A model generated the notes under the pieces. The model did no database searches and was not told the origin of the DNA. It worked only from the letters and a program-made list of their open reading frames with translations. Positions 23,212-42,200 of a stretch of 64,000 nt of DNA are shown one piece after another (position 1 is the stretch's first letter; each line of letters starts with the position of its first letter). Position numbers and translations under genes: made by a program. The stretch is from Vibrio navarrensis (lineage in GTDB: Bacteria; Pseudomonadota; Gammaproteobacteria; Enterobacterales; Vibrionaceae), in contig NZ_CP065217.1 of assembly GCF_015767675.1 (NCBI RefSeq), positions 1 to 64,000 on the forward strand, read 5' to 3'.

Positions 23212-23742
23212 ATGATGAAAAAAGCGCTATTTCTTTACTCTTCCCGTGAAGGGCAAACTAAAAAAATCCTTCTATATATAGAGAAGCAGTTGCAAGGTTA
23301 TCAGTGCGACGTGGTCAATCTGCACGAGGCGGATGAAATACGCTTCGCGGAGTATGACAAAGTGCTGATCGGTGCGTCGATTCGCTATGGCCACCTGAAT
23401 AAGAAGCTCTACCAGTTTATTGAACGCCATATTGATTTACTACAGCAATGCAAAGCCGCTTTCTTCTGCGTCAACTTAACGGCGAGAAAAGAGGAACAGG
23501 GGAAAGACACGCCAGAAGGGAGTGTGTATATCAAAACTTTTCTCAGCAAATCAGCATGGCAGCCGACGTTAATTGGTGTTTTTGCTGGGGCGCTTTACTA
23601 CCCTCGCTACAACTGGTTTGACCGCAACATGATTAAACTCATCATGACGTTAACCGGAGGAGAAACTGACACCAGCAAAGAAGTAGAGTATACCAATTGG
23701 CAAAAAGTGGGGGTTTTTGCTGATAAGTTTGCTCAGCTGTAG
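23212..23742 (+). CDS. hemG: Menaquinone-dependent protoporphyrinogen IX dehydrogenase HemG
   Basis: 176 residues. This flavodoxin-like FMN enzyme oxidises protoporphyrinogen IX in haem synthesis, passing electrons to the quinone pool. The FMN phosphate loop YSSREGQTKKIL begins near residue 9. The long-chain insertion typical of HemG (FFCVNLTARKEEQGKDTPEGSVYIKTFLSK) is present. Two adjacent ATGs open the frame; the second (23215) has the better spacing to GGGG. It is the last gene of yigZ-trkH-hemG, just before the rRNA promoters. Confidence 0.95.
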   Translation: MMKKALFLYSSREGQTKKILLYIEKQLQGYQCDVVNLHEADEIRFAEYDKVLIGASIRYGHLNKKLYQFIERHIDLLQQCKAAFFCVNLTARKEEQGKDTPEGSVYIKTFLSKSAWQPTLIGVFAGALYYPRYNWFDRNMIKLIMTLTGGETDTSKEVEYTNWQKVGVFADKFAQL

Positions 23743-23821
23743 AAATAAAGTGCAGTTTTGAGGCTTTTTGTTGCTATTTTGCTCGAATGGCAAAAAAAGC
23801 AAAATAAAGTGCAAAAATGGC

Positions 23822-23849
23822 TTGCCAATGTGATCGCAATCTCTATAAT
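23822..23849 (+). promoter_or_regulatory. rRNA promoter P1, first operon
   Basis: TTGCCA at 23822-23827 and TATAAT at 23844-23849 have a 16-bp spacer. A-rich tracts upstream resemble an UP element, and GCCACC follows the -10 as in stringently controlled rrn P1 promoters. This fills part of the 476-bp gap between hemG and the 16S gene. Confidence 0.8.
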
Positions 23850-23948
23850 GCCACCTCGCTGACACGGCAAGGCTCCATAAGGAACCAAGGCAAATCAGCA
23901 AGGCATTTTAGCCAGGTGATTCACCTGAAAAAGTTTTGAAAAAAGTGG

Positions 23949-23976
23949 TTGACACAAAAACTTAACTCGCTAAAAT
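23949..23976 (+). promoter_or_regulatory. rRNA promoter P2, first operon
   Basis: A perfect TTGACA -35 (23949-23954) and TAAAAT -10 (23971-23976) with a 16-bp spacer are followed by a GC-rich discriminator (GGCCGCC). It lies about 100 bp downstream of P1. Confidence 0.82.
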
Positions 23977-24020
23977 GGCCGCCTCTTCCACGGTGACTCA
24001 GTCACTGAAGCAGGAAGAAA

Positions 24021-24031
24021 GCTCTTTAACA
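24021..24031 (+). promoter_or_regulatory. BoxA antitermination element in rRNA leader
   Basis: GCTCTTTAACA matches the boxA consensus bound by NusB/S10 to prevent Rho termination in rRNA transcripts. The same element appears in the second leader (29434-29444) and in both 16S-23S spacers (about 25971 and 31455). Confidence 0.85.
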
Positions 24032-24218
24032 ATATAAACCTATCAATCTGTGTGGGCACTCGTTGATGATAATCCAAAAGATTTATCAATGAACTGAGTG
24101 ACCAATTTGATACTTCGGTATCGAGCACAGTCAATTCAAGTTTTCTAGGAACTAGCTTCTAGGGACTAGAAACTTATCAGTATTCATTGAGCCGAAGCGC
24201 AAGCTTCAAAAAACTTTT

Positions 24219-25773
<1,555 letters not shown>

Positions 25774-25840
25774 TACGATGATTATTGCGATGAGTGTCCA
25801 CACAGATTGATACGGTTTAGAAAGTTTAGAGTATCTTAGT

Positions 25841-25916
25841 GTCCCGTTCGTCTAGAGGCCTAGGACACCGCCCTTTCACGGCGGTAACAGGGGTTCGACT
25901 CCCCTACGGGATACCA
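25841..25916 (+). tRNA. tRNA-Glu (TTC) in the 16S-23S spacer
   Basis: 76 nt including encoded CCA. Anticodon TTC sits in the loop CTTTCAC between CCGCC and GGCGG. The T-arm is AGGGGTTCGACTCCCCT. The 423-bp spacer otherwise holds boxA and processing stems. Confidence 0.95.
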
Positions 25917-26196
25917 TCTTTAAATACTCTCCCTTGAGAGTTTTTAAACATGGTTTCGAAAGAAATCTTGCTCTTTAACAATTTGGAAAGCTGACAAAAC
26001 AACAATTTATTGTTGTTTGTAAAGTTCTCAATGTTTGTCTTTAAGACAAACACCAACAAACACATTCAAGTGTTCTTGGGAATGTCACGTTTAGTGACGA
26101 TTCAAAATTGAGTCCGGCAAATCAATGCTATCTCGCTCATTCAAATAATGAGATAGCGAACCTTGGTTGTTTAACAAAGACCCTTTCGGGTTGTAT

Positions 26197-29072
<2,876 letters not shown>

Positions 29073-29180
29073 ACAACACCCAAAGGGTTTTGGTGGACTC
29101 GATACAAGAACGAATTGAATGTGTTGAAAAGAACTTAAACAGCTTTCCAGATTATTCTCTAGAAATAGAGAGAAAGAATT

Positions 29181-29299
29181 TGCTTGGCGACCATAGCGTT
29201 TTGGACCCACCTGATTCCATCCCGAACTCAGAAGTGAAACGAAACAGCGTCGATGGTAGTGTGGGGTCTCCCCATGTGAGAGTAGAACATCGCCAGGCT
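29181..29299 (+). rRNA. 5S ribosomal RNA, first operon
   Basis: About 119 nt from TGCTTGGCGACCATAGCG to CATCGCCAGGCT, whose ends pair. It follows the 23S gene by roughly 108 bp. Confidence 0.96.
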
Positions 29300-29368
29300 T
29301 TGAATTCGACTTGTCTTTAATTAGACGAGTCACCATAAAGTTTTAAGCAAAAAGCTTAGAGTTTTATG

Positions 29369-29396
29369 TTGACTTACAGAGTCAATAGCGTATCAT
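29369..29396 (+). promoter_or_regulatory. rRNA promoter, second operon
   Basis: TTGACT (29369-29374) and TATCAT (29391-29396) with a 16-bp spacer, then ACGCGTCC. It lies in the 331-bp gap between the first 5S gene and the second 16S gene. From about 29431 the leader is nearly identical to that of the first operon. Confidence 0.75.
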
Positions 29397-29630
29397 ACGC
29401 GTCCTGCCTAAGTGCTAAGGTGCTGAAAGCAAAGCTCTTTAACAATATAAACCTATCAATCTGTGTGGGCACTCGTTGATGATAATCCAAAAGATTTATC
29501 AATGAACTGAGTGACCAATTTGATACTTCGGTATCGAGCACAGTCAATTCAAGTTTTCTAGGAACTAGCTTCTAGGGACTAGAAACTTATCAGTATTCAT
29601 TGAGCCGAAGCGCAAGCTTCAAAAAACTTT

Positions 29631-31178
<1,548 letters not shown>

Positions 31179-31240
31179 TACGATGATTATTGCGATGAGT
31201 GTCCACACAGATTGATATGGTTTAGATTAGAGCATTTAGT

Positions 31241-31317
31241 GGGTCTGTAGCTCAGGTGGTTAGAGCGTACGCCTGATAAGCGTAAGGTCGGTGGTTCGAG
31301 TCCACTCAGACCCACCA
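31241..31317 (+). tRNA. tRNA-Ile (GAT)
   Basis: 77 nt with encoded CCA. Acceptor GGGTCTG/CAGACCC; anticodon GAT in the loop CTGATAA. It is the first of the two spacer tRNAs of the second rRNA operon. Confidence 0.96.
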
Positions 31318-31325
31318 CTACTGAT

Positions 31326-31401
31326 GGGGCTATAGCTCAGCTGGGAGAGCGCCTGCCTTGCACGCAGGAGGTCTGCGGTTCGATCCCGCATAGCTCCACC
31401 A
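31326..31401 (+). tRNA. tRNA-Ala (TGC)
   Basis: 76 nt with encoded CCA. Acceptor GGGGCTA/TAGCTCC; anticodon TGC in TTGCACG between CTGCC-type stems. It lies 8 bp after tRNA-Ile in the usual Ile-Ala spacer pair. Confidence 0.96.
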
Positions 31402-31684
31402 TCTTTAAGTGCATTAGTGATAGTGCTTTTAAACATGGTTTCGAAAGAAATCTTGCTCTTTAACAATTTGGAAAGCTGACAAAACAACAATTTATTGTTG
31501 TTTGTAAAGTTCTCAATGTTTGTCTTTAAGACAAACACCAACAAAACACATTCAAGTGTTCTTGGGAATGTCACTGTTATAGTGACGATTCAAAATTGAG
31601 TCCGGCAAATCAATGCTATCTCGCTCATTCAAATAATGAGATAGCGAACCTTGGTTGTTTAACAAAGACCCTTTCGGGTTGTAT

Positions 31685-34560
<2,876 letters not shown>

Positions 34561-34668
34561 ACAACACCCAAAGGGTTTTGGTGGACTCGATACAAGAACG
34601 AATTGAATGTGTTGAAAAGAACTTAAACAGCTTTCCAGATTATTCTCTAGAAATAGAGAGAAAGAATT

Positions 34669-34787
34669 TGCTTGGCGACCATAGCGTTTTGGACCCACCT
34701 GATTCCATCCCGAACTCAGAAGTGAAACGAAACAGCGTCGATGGTAGTGTGGGGTCTCCCCATGTGAGAGTAGAACATCGCCAGGCT
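34669..34787 (+). rRNA. 5S ribosomal RNA, second operon
   Basis: Same sequence and length as the first 5S gene as far as can be read by eye. The flanks diverge shortly after its end. Confidence 0.96.
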
Positions 34788-34861
34788 TTAACTTGTTGTC
34801 TTTAGATTTTTAAGAAAAATCTGAAGACAAAAAAAGTAGACGAAACGTCTAACCAGACAGC

Positions 34862-34938
34862 GGAGCGGTAGTTCAGTCGGTTAGAATACCGGCCTGTCAC
34901 GCCGGGGGTCGCGGGTTCGAGTCCCGTCCGCTCCGCCA
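34862..34938 (+). tRNA. tRNA-Asp (GTC)
   Basis: 77 nt with encoded CCA. Acceptor GGAGCGG/CCGCTCC; anticodon GTC in the loop CTGTCAC. It is distal in the second rRNA operon, a common gammaproteobacterial position. Confidence 0.96.
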
Positions 34939-34948
34939 CTTTTCAGAC

Positions 34949-34976
34949 AAAGCCCTAGCAGAAGTGCTAGGGCTTT
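34949..34976 (+). terminator. Terminator of second rRNA operon
   Basis: AAAGCCCTAGCA with TGCTAGGGCTTT forms a 12-bp stem around a 4-nt loop just after tRNA-Asp. The trailing T-run is short. Confidence 0.85.
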
Positions 34977-34987
34977 GTCGTATCTAA

Positions 34988-35023
34988 TACCAATCTGGAA
35001 AATTATACCAATCTGGAAAATTA
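34988..35023. repeat. 18-bp tandem duplication at IS left end
   Basis: TACCAATCTGGAAAATTA occurs twice back to back (34988-35005 and 35006-35023). The second copy runs into the end of the transposase gene. Either a doubled IS tip or an assembly slip. Confidence 0.85.
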
Positions 35024-36055
35024 ACTGGTCAGATTAATCCACTCTCTTGTACACATCTTGCTAACTCTATCTGTACTGTCCAAGAATCTATTCCAAGCCT
35101 TGCACACTTTCTCCACGATATCCTCATAATCGGTAAAACTCTGATTGGCAAGATGGTGTTGTCTGAGCCAGCTCCACACTTGTTCTATCGGGTTTAGCTC
35201 TGGTGAATAGGGCGGGAGCTTGATGATACTGACATTGCTAAACGGTTCTGCAATGTCATTGGTATGCCAACTCGCCCCATCCATAATGATGAAGGCATGA
35301 CGCCCTTTCTCTGTGACAGCCGATATTTGCTTTAAATGCTCGATCATGATCTCTTTATTAACCCAAGGAACGACCATCGCTTCGCCAATTCCTCTCGCGG
35401 GACAGACAGAACCAAACAGATACGCATATTCAAATTGTTGTTGCTTCACGGCTCGGGGCGTGTTCCTTTCTCTGCCCATAACCGTGTTGTCGTGTTTTGT
35501 TGCCCAAATCTGGCTTCATCTTGAAACCAGACATCAACATGCTCTAGAGCGATATGTCCTGGGATCTTCAGGATCGTTTCAATTTTGAATTTTTTTAAAA
35601 TCGTCTTGGACTTCTTGAGATTGCTTGGGGTGTTTTGAGCGGGAAGTTATCCATGACAAGCCCATGTGGTCGAGCAGGTAATAGATAGAGTCAGGGTGGT
35701 AGTGCTGGCCAAATTCTTTCGCGATATAAGCGTGGATGTCGGCCCCAGTCAGTCGTCCGCCCTGTATATTATCAGCCTTGTCTTTTATGTATTGGCTTAG
35801 TCGCTCTTTTTGCTCAGGGGTTAAGAAGGGAGGTCTTCCTGTTCTTGGCTTTTCCTTAAGTCCCTCTAGCCCTTCTTGAAGGAAGGTTTGAACCCACTTG
35901 TTGACACTGGTACGGCTTACCATAAGAAACTTGGCGATTTGGGTGCGAGAATGCCCATCTTTGAAATGAGCAAGAGCCAGTAATCTCATTTTCATTTGAA
36001 TGGATTTTTGCTGGCTAGCGAGTTTTTTGAAGTTGATATTATTAAGGTTATCCAT
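35021..36055 (-). pseudogene. IS630-family transposase, two compensating frameshifts
   Basis: The N-terminal part (158 residues from 36055) holds the helix-turn-helix (HSRTQIAKFLMVSRTSVNKWVQTF) and GRPPFLTPEQ. The C-terminal part (from 35479) has the second Asp (IIMDGASWHTND) and the Glu (PYSPELNPIEQVWSWL). Both parts are in the same frame, but about 100 bp between them are open only in another frame, which encodes the first DDE Asp (HVDVWFQDEARFGQQNTTTRLW). The shifts fall in an A7 run near 35595 and a C4 run near 35453. Correcting both restores about 344 residues, the usual length. As written it is inactive; sequence error in a multicopy element is likely. Confidence 0.85.
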
Positions 36056-36129
36056 GGCGAATAAGCTCTATCGTTGAATGGCCTTAATTAGATCATACTT
36101 TACTTAGATTGGAGTTACTTGCCTTCAGC

Positions 36130-36165
36130 CCCACATGACTCGGGATCTTGAGGACCGTCTCAATC
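36130..36165 (-). repeat. Remnant of a second IS630 transposase beside ilvY
   Basis: On the minus strand this short stretch reads IETVLKIPSHVG, closely resembling IETILKIPGHIA in the adjacent IS transposase (about 35550-35583). The DNA agrees in roughly 24 of 34 positions. It abuts the ilvY stop codon. It appears to be an older element fragment into or beside which the current IS inserted. Confidence 0.6.
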
Positions 36166-37053
36166 AACAATACTGAGTTTGGATGTAACGACACGCCACA
36201 AAGCTCGGACTAATGGTTCATCAAGCTGTGAACGTTTACAGCAAACTCCAAGCTTGAAAGGTTTAACTGGAGAAAATGACAACCGCTGCACTTTCTCTCG
36301 TACTGGGCTGTTGTTGATCACTACATCTGGCGCGATGCCGACACCGCATCCTAGGGCGACCATGCTGACAATCGCTTCATGTCCTGCAATTTGAGCGTAA
36401 ATATTGGGTTTAATTTTCATTTTTTTAAACCAACTGTTCGCTCGGTCTCGGGCGGTTCCAGCCTCAGGGACTATAAATGGCACTCGGCTCCAGTCGGGTT
36501 GCTCTTTCTGTATCTCCTCTACAAAACTGCTGATGCCTATGGGGGCAATCACCGATAGCGGTATTTCACTGATAGTCGTAAATTCGACTCGTGATGGCAG
36601 ATTCTCGGGCATGGCAGAAATCGCAATGTCTGCTTCGTCATGCAGAATTTTATCGATCGCTTGAGCAGGGTCTCCAGTGAGCAGTTTGAACTCAATATAA
36701 GGGTGTTTGAGGCGAAAGGCATTGAGGAGTTCAGGTAGGTGACTGTAGCTCGCTGTCACTGAGCAGAACAGGCGAATTTCGCCTTTTAACTCGCTTTCCT
36801 GATCGCCGAGCTGGGCTTGAAATTGGCGCCATTCGTTGAGCATACGCATGGCGACAGGCAGTAATTTGCTGCCAACTGGGGTGAGCTCCACACTGCGGTT
36901 ATCACGCACAAATAAGGCATGCCCTATCTCTTCTTCCAATTTTTGAATTTGGCGACTTAAAGCTGATGGACTAACGTGCATAGATGCGGCCGTTTTACTG
37001 AAACTCATACTGTCGCAAAGATGGAGAAACAGTTGTAATGTCTTTATGTTCAT
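36160..37053 (-). CDS. ilvY: LysR-family regulator IlvY
   Basis: 297 residues. The N-terminal helix-turn-helix is MNIKTLQLFLHLCDSMSFSKTAASMHVSPSALSRQIQKLEEEIGHALFVRDNRSVELTPVG. IlvY activates ilvC when acetolactate or acetohydroxybutyrate accumulates. It is divergent from ilvC with a 136-bp gap to the ilvC start, the classical arrangement. The C-terminal end meets an IS630 remnant, and the stop codon lies within the sequence resembling that remnant, so the last residues may have been altered. Confidence 0.93.
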   Translation of the reverse strand: MNIKTLQLFLHLCDSMSFSKTAASMHVSPSALSRQIQKLEEEIGHALFVRDNRSVELTPVGSKLLPVAMRMLNEWRQFQAQLGDQESELKGEIRLFCSVTASYSHLPELLNAFRLKHPYIEFKLLTGDPAQAIDKILHDEADIAISAMPENLPSRVEFTTISEIPLSVIAPIGISSFVEEIQKEQPDWSRVPFIVPEAGTARDRANSWFKKMKIKPNIYAQIAGHEAIVSMVALGCGVGIAPDVVINNSPVREKVQRLSFSPVKPFKLGVCCKRSQLDEPLVRALWRVVTSKLSIVD

Positions 37054-37066
37054 GTGAACTCTTATG

Positions 37067-37114
37067 TTGCATTAATCGCAAGAACTGGTTGTGAATATAT
37101 CACTTTCAGCAACC
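37067..37114. promoter_or_regulatory. Probable IlvY operator region
   Basis: TTGC-N7-GCAA (37067-37081), a T-N11-A LysR-type dyad, lies just upstream of ilvY. A second looser dyad, GGTTG ... CAACC, follows (37087-37114). LysR regulators usually bind such tandem sites between divergent genes. Confidence 0.55.
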
Positions 37115-37189
37115 TTCTGCCTGTTTTAGTATGAACTTATTCGGTAGGTGAGCTACCGACCTGTATGGATGATTTTTAAGGAGAGCCCG

Positions 37190-38674
37190 ATGGCTAACTA
37201 TTTCAATACTCTGAATCTTCGTGAGCAGTTGGACCAATTAGGTCGTTGTCGTTTTATGGATCGCAGCGAATTTGCAACAGAAGCTGATTATCTGAAAGGG
37301 AAAAAAGTGGTCATCGTGGGTTGTGGTGCGCAAGGTTTAAACCAAGGTTTAAATATGCGTGACTCCGGTCTTGATGTTGCCTATGCACTACGCCAAGCGG
37401 CGATTGACGAGCAACGTCAATCTTACAAAAACGCGAAAGAGAATGGTTTTGAAGTGGGTAGCTATGAAGCGTTGATCCCGCACGCTGACTTGGTTATCAA
37501 CCTAACGCCTGATAAACAGCACAGCAATGTCGTTGAAACCGTGATGCCTTTGATGAAAGAAGGGGCGGCGCTGGGTTATTCACACGGCTTTAACGTGGTT
37601 GAAGAAGGGATGCAAATTCGCAAAGATTTAACGGTTGTGATGGTTGCGCCTAAATGCCCAGGGACCGAAGTTCGCGAAGAATACAAACGTGGCTTTGGTG
37701 TTCCGACACTGATTGCGGTTCATCCTGAGAACGATCCGAAAGGTGAGGGTTGGGACATTGCCAAAGCTTGGGCGGCGGCGACTGGTGGTCACCGTGCAGG
37801 TTGTCTAGAGTCTTCTTTCGTTGCTGAAGTGAAATCAGATCTCATGGGTGAGCAGACTATTCTGTGTGGCATGCTACAAGCGGGCTCTATCGTGTGCTAC
37901 GAGAAGATGGTTGCAGAAGGCATCGACCCAGGCTACGCCGGTAAGCTTTTGCAGTACGGTTGGGAAACGGTGACTGAAGCGCTTAAGTTTGGCGGCATCA
38001 CCCATATGATGGATCGTCTGTCTAACCCAGCAAAAATCAAAGCGTTTGATCTGTCGGAAGAGCTGAAAGATCTGCTGCGTCCACTGTACAACAAACACAT
38101 GGACGACATCATTTCTGGTCATTTTTCTAGCACCATGATGGCGGATTGGGCGAATGACGATGCAAACCTACTGGGCTGGCGTGCAGAAACAGGTGAGACG
38201 GCGTTTGAAAACTACCCGGCAACGGATGTGGAAATTTCTGAGCAAGAATATTTTGACAACGGTATCCTGATGATTGCTATGGTGCGCGCTGGGGTTGAGT
38301 TGGCGTTTGAAGCGATGACGGCTTCTGGCATCATCGATGAGTCTGCGTACTATGAATCGCTACACGAGTTGCCACTGATTGCGAACACCATCGCTCGTAA
38401 GCGTCTGTACGAAATGAACGTGGTTATTTCTGACACGGCGGAATACGGCAACTACCTGTTTGCTAATGTCGCCACACCGCTGCTGCGTGAGAAGTTTATG
38501 CCAAAAGTCGGCACTGACGTGATCGGCAAAGGGTTGGGTGAAACCTCCAATCAGGTTGATAATGCGACGCTTATCAAGGTCAACGAAGTCATCCGCAACC
38601 ATCCAGTTGAGTACATCGGTGAGGAACTGCGTGGTTACATGACGGACATGAAACGTATCGCAGTTGGCGGTTAA
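37190..38674 (+). CDS. ilvC: Ketol-acid reductoisomerase (class II)
   Basis: 494 residues, the long class II form (E. coli 491). It converts acetolactate or acetohydroxybutyrate to dihydroxy acids in valine/isoleucine synthesis using NADPH and Mg2+. The ATG at 37190 has AAGGAG upstream; the longer frame from a GTG at 37148 lacks support. Motifs: [30 protein letters not shown] (nucleotide site) and the metal/substrate-binding [18 protein letters not shown]. Activated by the divergent IlvY. Confidence 0.97.
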   Translation: MANYFNTLNLREQLDQLGRCRFMDRSEFATEADYLKGKKVVIVGCGAQGLNQGLNMRDSGLDVAYALRQAAIDEQRQSYKNAKENGFEVGSYEALIPHADLVINLTPDKQHSNVVETVMPLMKEGAALGYSHGFNVVEEGMQIRKDLTVVMVAPKCPGTEVREEYKRGFGVPTLIAVHPENDPKGEGWDIAKAWAAATGGHRAGCLESSFVAEVKSDLMGEQTILCGMLQAGSIVCYEKMVAEGIDPGYAGKLLQYGWETVTEALKFGGITHMMDRLSNPAKIKAFDLSEELKDLLRPLYNKHMDDIISGHFSSTMMADWANDDANLLGWRAETGETAFENYPATDVEISEQEYFDNGILMIAMVRAGVELAFEAMTASGIIDESAYYESLHELPLIANTIARKRLYEMNVVISDTAEYGNYLFANVATPLLREKFMPKVGTDVIGKGLGETSNQVDNATLIKVNEVIRNHPVEYIGEELRGYMTDMKRIAVGG

Positions 38675-38795
38675 TTGAGCGAAATTTAGGAGTGGATGAA
38701 GGTGAACTCAACGCAGATTCATCTTCATTCTCTACCACAGAACTCCAGACAGACTGGGGTCAATAAATACAAAATCAAACACAACATCAAAATAA

Positions 38796-38823
38796 AAGGC
38801 TTGCTCATTTTATGGGCAAGCCT
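38796..38823 (+). terminator. Terminator after ilvC
   Basis: AAGGCTTGC with GCAAGCCTT around a loop of about 10 nt, followed by TT and then CATTT, about 120 bp after ilvC. The intervening bases show no gene. Confidence 0.75.
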
Positions 38824-38853
38824 TTTCATTTAGTGTCAGGGTGAACTGGGTGG

Positions 38854-39105
38854 TTATTTATCCGCTAGCTTTGCTTCTAACTCGGCCAGTTTCTTTTCCA
38901 TTTCACTGAGTTTTTGTCGTGTACGCAGCAGAACTTGCGTTTGCACATCGAACTCTTCTCGGCTAACAACATCGAGCTTGTTCAGCTGCCCTTGGATGAC
39001 TTGACGAACTTTTTGCTCAACATCCGCACCCAGATCTTTCACGGGTTGTGGCATGGAATCATGAATTTGTTTGGCGATCTGCTCTAGTTTCTTGGCATCA
39101 AACAT
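38854..39105 (-). CDS. ubiK: Ubiquinone biosynthesis accessory factor UbiK (BMFP/YqiC)
   Basis: 83 residues. The protein is an amphipathic N-terminal helix ([19 protein letters not shown]) followed by a trimeric coiled coil (about 45-80, [22 protein letters not shown]). UbiK assists UbiJ in the aerobic ubiquinone-synthesis complex. It is a single gene between ilvC and the vex operon, as in other vibrios. Confidence 0.93.
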   Translation of the reverse strand: MFDAKKLEQIAKQIHDSMPQPVKDLGADVEQKVRQVIQGQLNKLDVVSREEFDVQTQVLLRTRQKLSEMEKKLAELEAKLADK

Positions 39106-39200
39106 GTGGGGTTAACTCCTGTATCTTTGTGCTCATTCTAAGTAATTGGATGATAAAAGTCGCTAGTGAGAGGGTAAAAATGCGCAACAGCCAAAATAAA

Positions 39201-39222
39201 AAAGGTCACCGAAGTGACCTTT
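39201..39222 (-). terminator. Terminator of the vexRAB operon
   Basis: AAAGGTCAC pairs with GTGACCTTT around CGAA. On the minus strand it is followed by TTTATTTT, 18 bp after the vexB stop. Confidence 0.88.
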
Positions 39223-39239
39223 TGTTGAGCCTCTGAGAG

Positions 39240-42200
39240 TTACTGTTGCCCTGCAATTTGGCGTTGTGCCGCTTTGGCTTCGTCAATTCGCGCGAGTTTC
39301 TCTAGATCTTTATCTTCGACAAAGATAGGCAGTGGTTTATGTTTTTCTGCTAAGTAGCTGTAAATTACGGGCAGTACGAACAGCGTAAACAGAGTACCAA
39401 TCGTTAGACCTGCCACGATAACAATACCGATACTGAATCGTTGGGCTGCGCCTGCACCCGTGGCGTACATCAGTGGAATCAAGCCTGCTATCATCGCTGC
39501 CGTGGTCATCAGGATTGGGCGAAGACGCACTTTGGCCGCTTCCATGACCGCTTCGATACGCGAGCGTTTATTGTGTAACTGCTCTTCCTTAGCGACCTCA
39601 CAAATCAGGATACCGTGCTTGGTGATCAGACCAACCAGAGTGATCAAGCCCACTTGTGAGTAGATGTTCATCGTTGCGAGGCCCCAGGCCAACGCAATCA
39701 GAGCACCACAAATCGCTAGCGGTACCGAGACCATAATAACGAGAGGATCACGAATCGATTCAAACTGAATCGCCAGAACCAAGAAGATGATGGCCAGCGC
39801 TAAACCAAACGTTGCGTACAGTGCGCTGCCTTCCGTGACGTACTGACGAGCCTCACCCATGTAGTCATGGCTATAGCCTTTCGGTAACTTAGTATCGGCG
39901 ATGTTCTCAAACCAGGTAATCGCATCACCCATTGCCGTGCCCGGAGACGGCACAGCGCCGACAGTGGCTGAGTTCAACTGATTGAAGTGAGGAAGTGCAC
40001 GTGGCTCGGCCACCACATCAATGGTGATCAAACTACTCAGCGGTACCGCTTTACCATCCGCCGCGCGAACGTAGTAGTTCTTCATTGATTCTGGATTAAG
40101 ACGCCATTTACGCTCAACTTGTGGGATTACTTCATACGAACGGCCATTGAGGTCGATGCGGTTGACGTAACCATCCGCCATCATAGTGCCTAACGTGATA
40201 CCAATGTCTTGCATGGTGACGCCATAGGCACCGGCTTTGTCCTTGTCGATGTTGATTTTCATCGTCGCCGAATCGTAGTTCAGATCCAAGTTCGAATAGA
40301 CGAACAGAGGGCTGCTCTGCACTTCGGTCAACACATCGGTTGCAATGGTGAACAGGCTTTCAAACGCATTCGGTGTGGTGATGACAAACTGAATTGGCAA
40401 ACCAGAACCCGCGCCGGGTAGTTCAGGCATCTGGAAAGCGGTTACCGCCATGCCTGGAATATCCTGTACCAATTGGCCGACTCGGTTGGTCACTTCTGCT
40501 TGGCTGGCCTCACGTTGGCTCCAAGGCACCATAGACGCAATACCAAATGCTTGGTTGGTATTTGGAATACCAGTGAACACCTGTGCAAACTGAACCTCAG
40601 GCTGATCCGAGAGAATTTTGTTCACGTCCGCCATGGTATTAGAGAGGTAGTCTAGGTTGGCATTAGAAGGACCCGTGCCCAGCAACATGACCACGCCTTT
40701 GTCCTCTGACGGAGCAAGTTCGCTCGGGATAAATTTAAACAGCACGGGCAAACTAGCGAATACAATCACCGCAAATGCCAACACCACTGGGCGATGCGCC
40801 ATCACCGCCTGCAACATACGGCCATAGCGATTGGTCATACGATCAAGGAAATGATGCACCGTCTGCTCAAAGCGATTCGGTGTCTCATTGGCCTTGAGCA
40901 TTTTTGAACACATCATCGGCGAGAGCGTCAGCGCGACGATACCGGAAACAAAGACCGAACCTGCCAGCGTTAGGGCAAACTCTTTAAACAGAGCACCAGT
41001 GATACCGCCCATTAGCGCGATTGGCGCGTATACCGCACCCAATGTTAGCGTCATTGCAATGACCGGAATCGCGATTTCACGCGTACCAATAATGGCTGCA
41101 CGGAAGGGAGATTCACCCTCTTTAATGTGGCGGTCAACGTTCTCTAGTACCACGATCGCATCATCCACCACCAGGCCGATCGCCAACACCATTGCCAATA
41201 GCGTCATTAAGTTCCAAGAAAAGCCCATCGCTTGCATCACCATTGCCACGCCAATCAGTGACAGAGGAATGGTGACGATTGGTATAATCACTGCGCGGAA
41301 CGAGCCAAGGAATACGGTAATGACCACCAGTACGATCAGCGCCGCTTCAACGATGGTTTTGATAACCTCATGAATCGATTCGTTAATCGCAACCGTTGAG
41401 TCATACAGCACGTTCATGGTGATGTTGCTAGGCATGTTCTTTTTCAATTCAGGCAACACGTCTAACACATCTTTGGCGATGTTGATTGGGTTGGCGCTTG
41501 GTGCCGCGTTGATTGCCGCCACCACCGCTTCTTGGCCATTGGCGCTGGCACGGTAGGTGTCATGGCTTTTGGCTAAGGTTACCTTGGCAATGTCACCTAA
41601 ACGGGTCACGTTGCCGTTTTCGGTTTTGACCACCAAACGTTTCAGCTCTTCAGCATTCGATACTTGAGTGTCGGCACTGCCGTTGTACAGTACGAACTCA
41701 CCAATAGCCTGACCTGTCGCCGATTGATAGTTGTTGGCGCTCAAGACGCTGTTGACGTCGGTTGCGGTCAGGTTTAAGGCTGCCATCTTCGCTGGATCCA
41801 GCCAAATACGCAGGGCATATTTCATCCCTCCATACAAGTTGATGCTGGAGATGCCGTTGATGGCATAAAGCTGAGGATTGATCACCCGTTCAAGATAGTC
41901 GGTGATTTGGCTTGACTCCAGCTCATCACTGGTGAAACCGATATACAGTACCGCCGTTGTCGAACCGGTCGACATAGTTACCGTCGGGTCTTCAGACTCT
42001 TTGGGTAACTGTGAACGAACCGAGTTGGTTTTGGCCAAAACATCAGCCAAGGCGGCGTTTGGATCCGTGTTCAGTTTCATCGTAACGGTAATCGTAGAGC
42101 TACCCAGTACCGATTGTGATGTCATGAAATCGATATTATCGGCTTGTGCCACGGCTTGCTCCAAGGGCTGTGTGACAAAGCCTTGGATCAGGTCGGCACT

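Larger units (their letters stand above)
34988..36117. mobile_element. IS630-family insertion sequence
   Basis: An approximately 1.1-kb element between the rRNA operon and ilvY. It encodes an IS630-type transposase on the minus strand. Its ends carry related inverted termini: TACCAATCTGG at the left, and CTCCAATCTAAG at the right read on the minus strand. TA dinucleotides lie at both edges, as expected for this family, which targets TA. Exact ends are uncertain because the left tip is duplicated in tandem. Confidence 0.8.

Noticed and set aside
29307..29331. Hairpin (GACTTGTCT/AGACGAGTC) as terminator of the first rRNA operon.
   Set aside because: No T-run follows; it may be a processing stem, so transcription could continue into the second operon. 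Left unassigned.
35021..36055. Programmed ribosomal frameshift in the IS630 transposase.
   Set aside because: The A7 run would need a +1 shift, then an opposite shift about 140 bp later. Two compensating indels explain it better.
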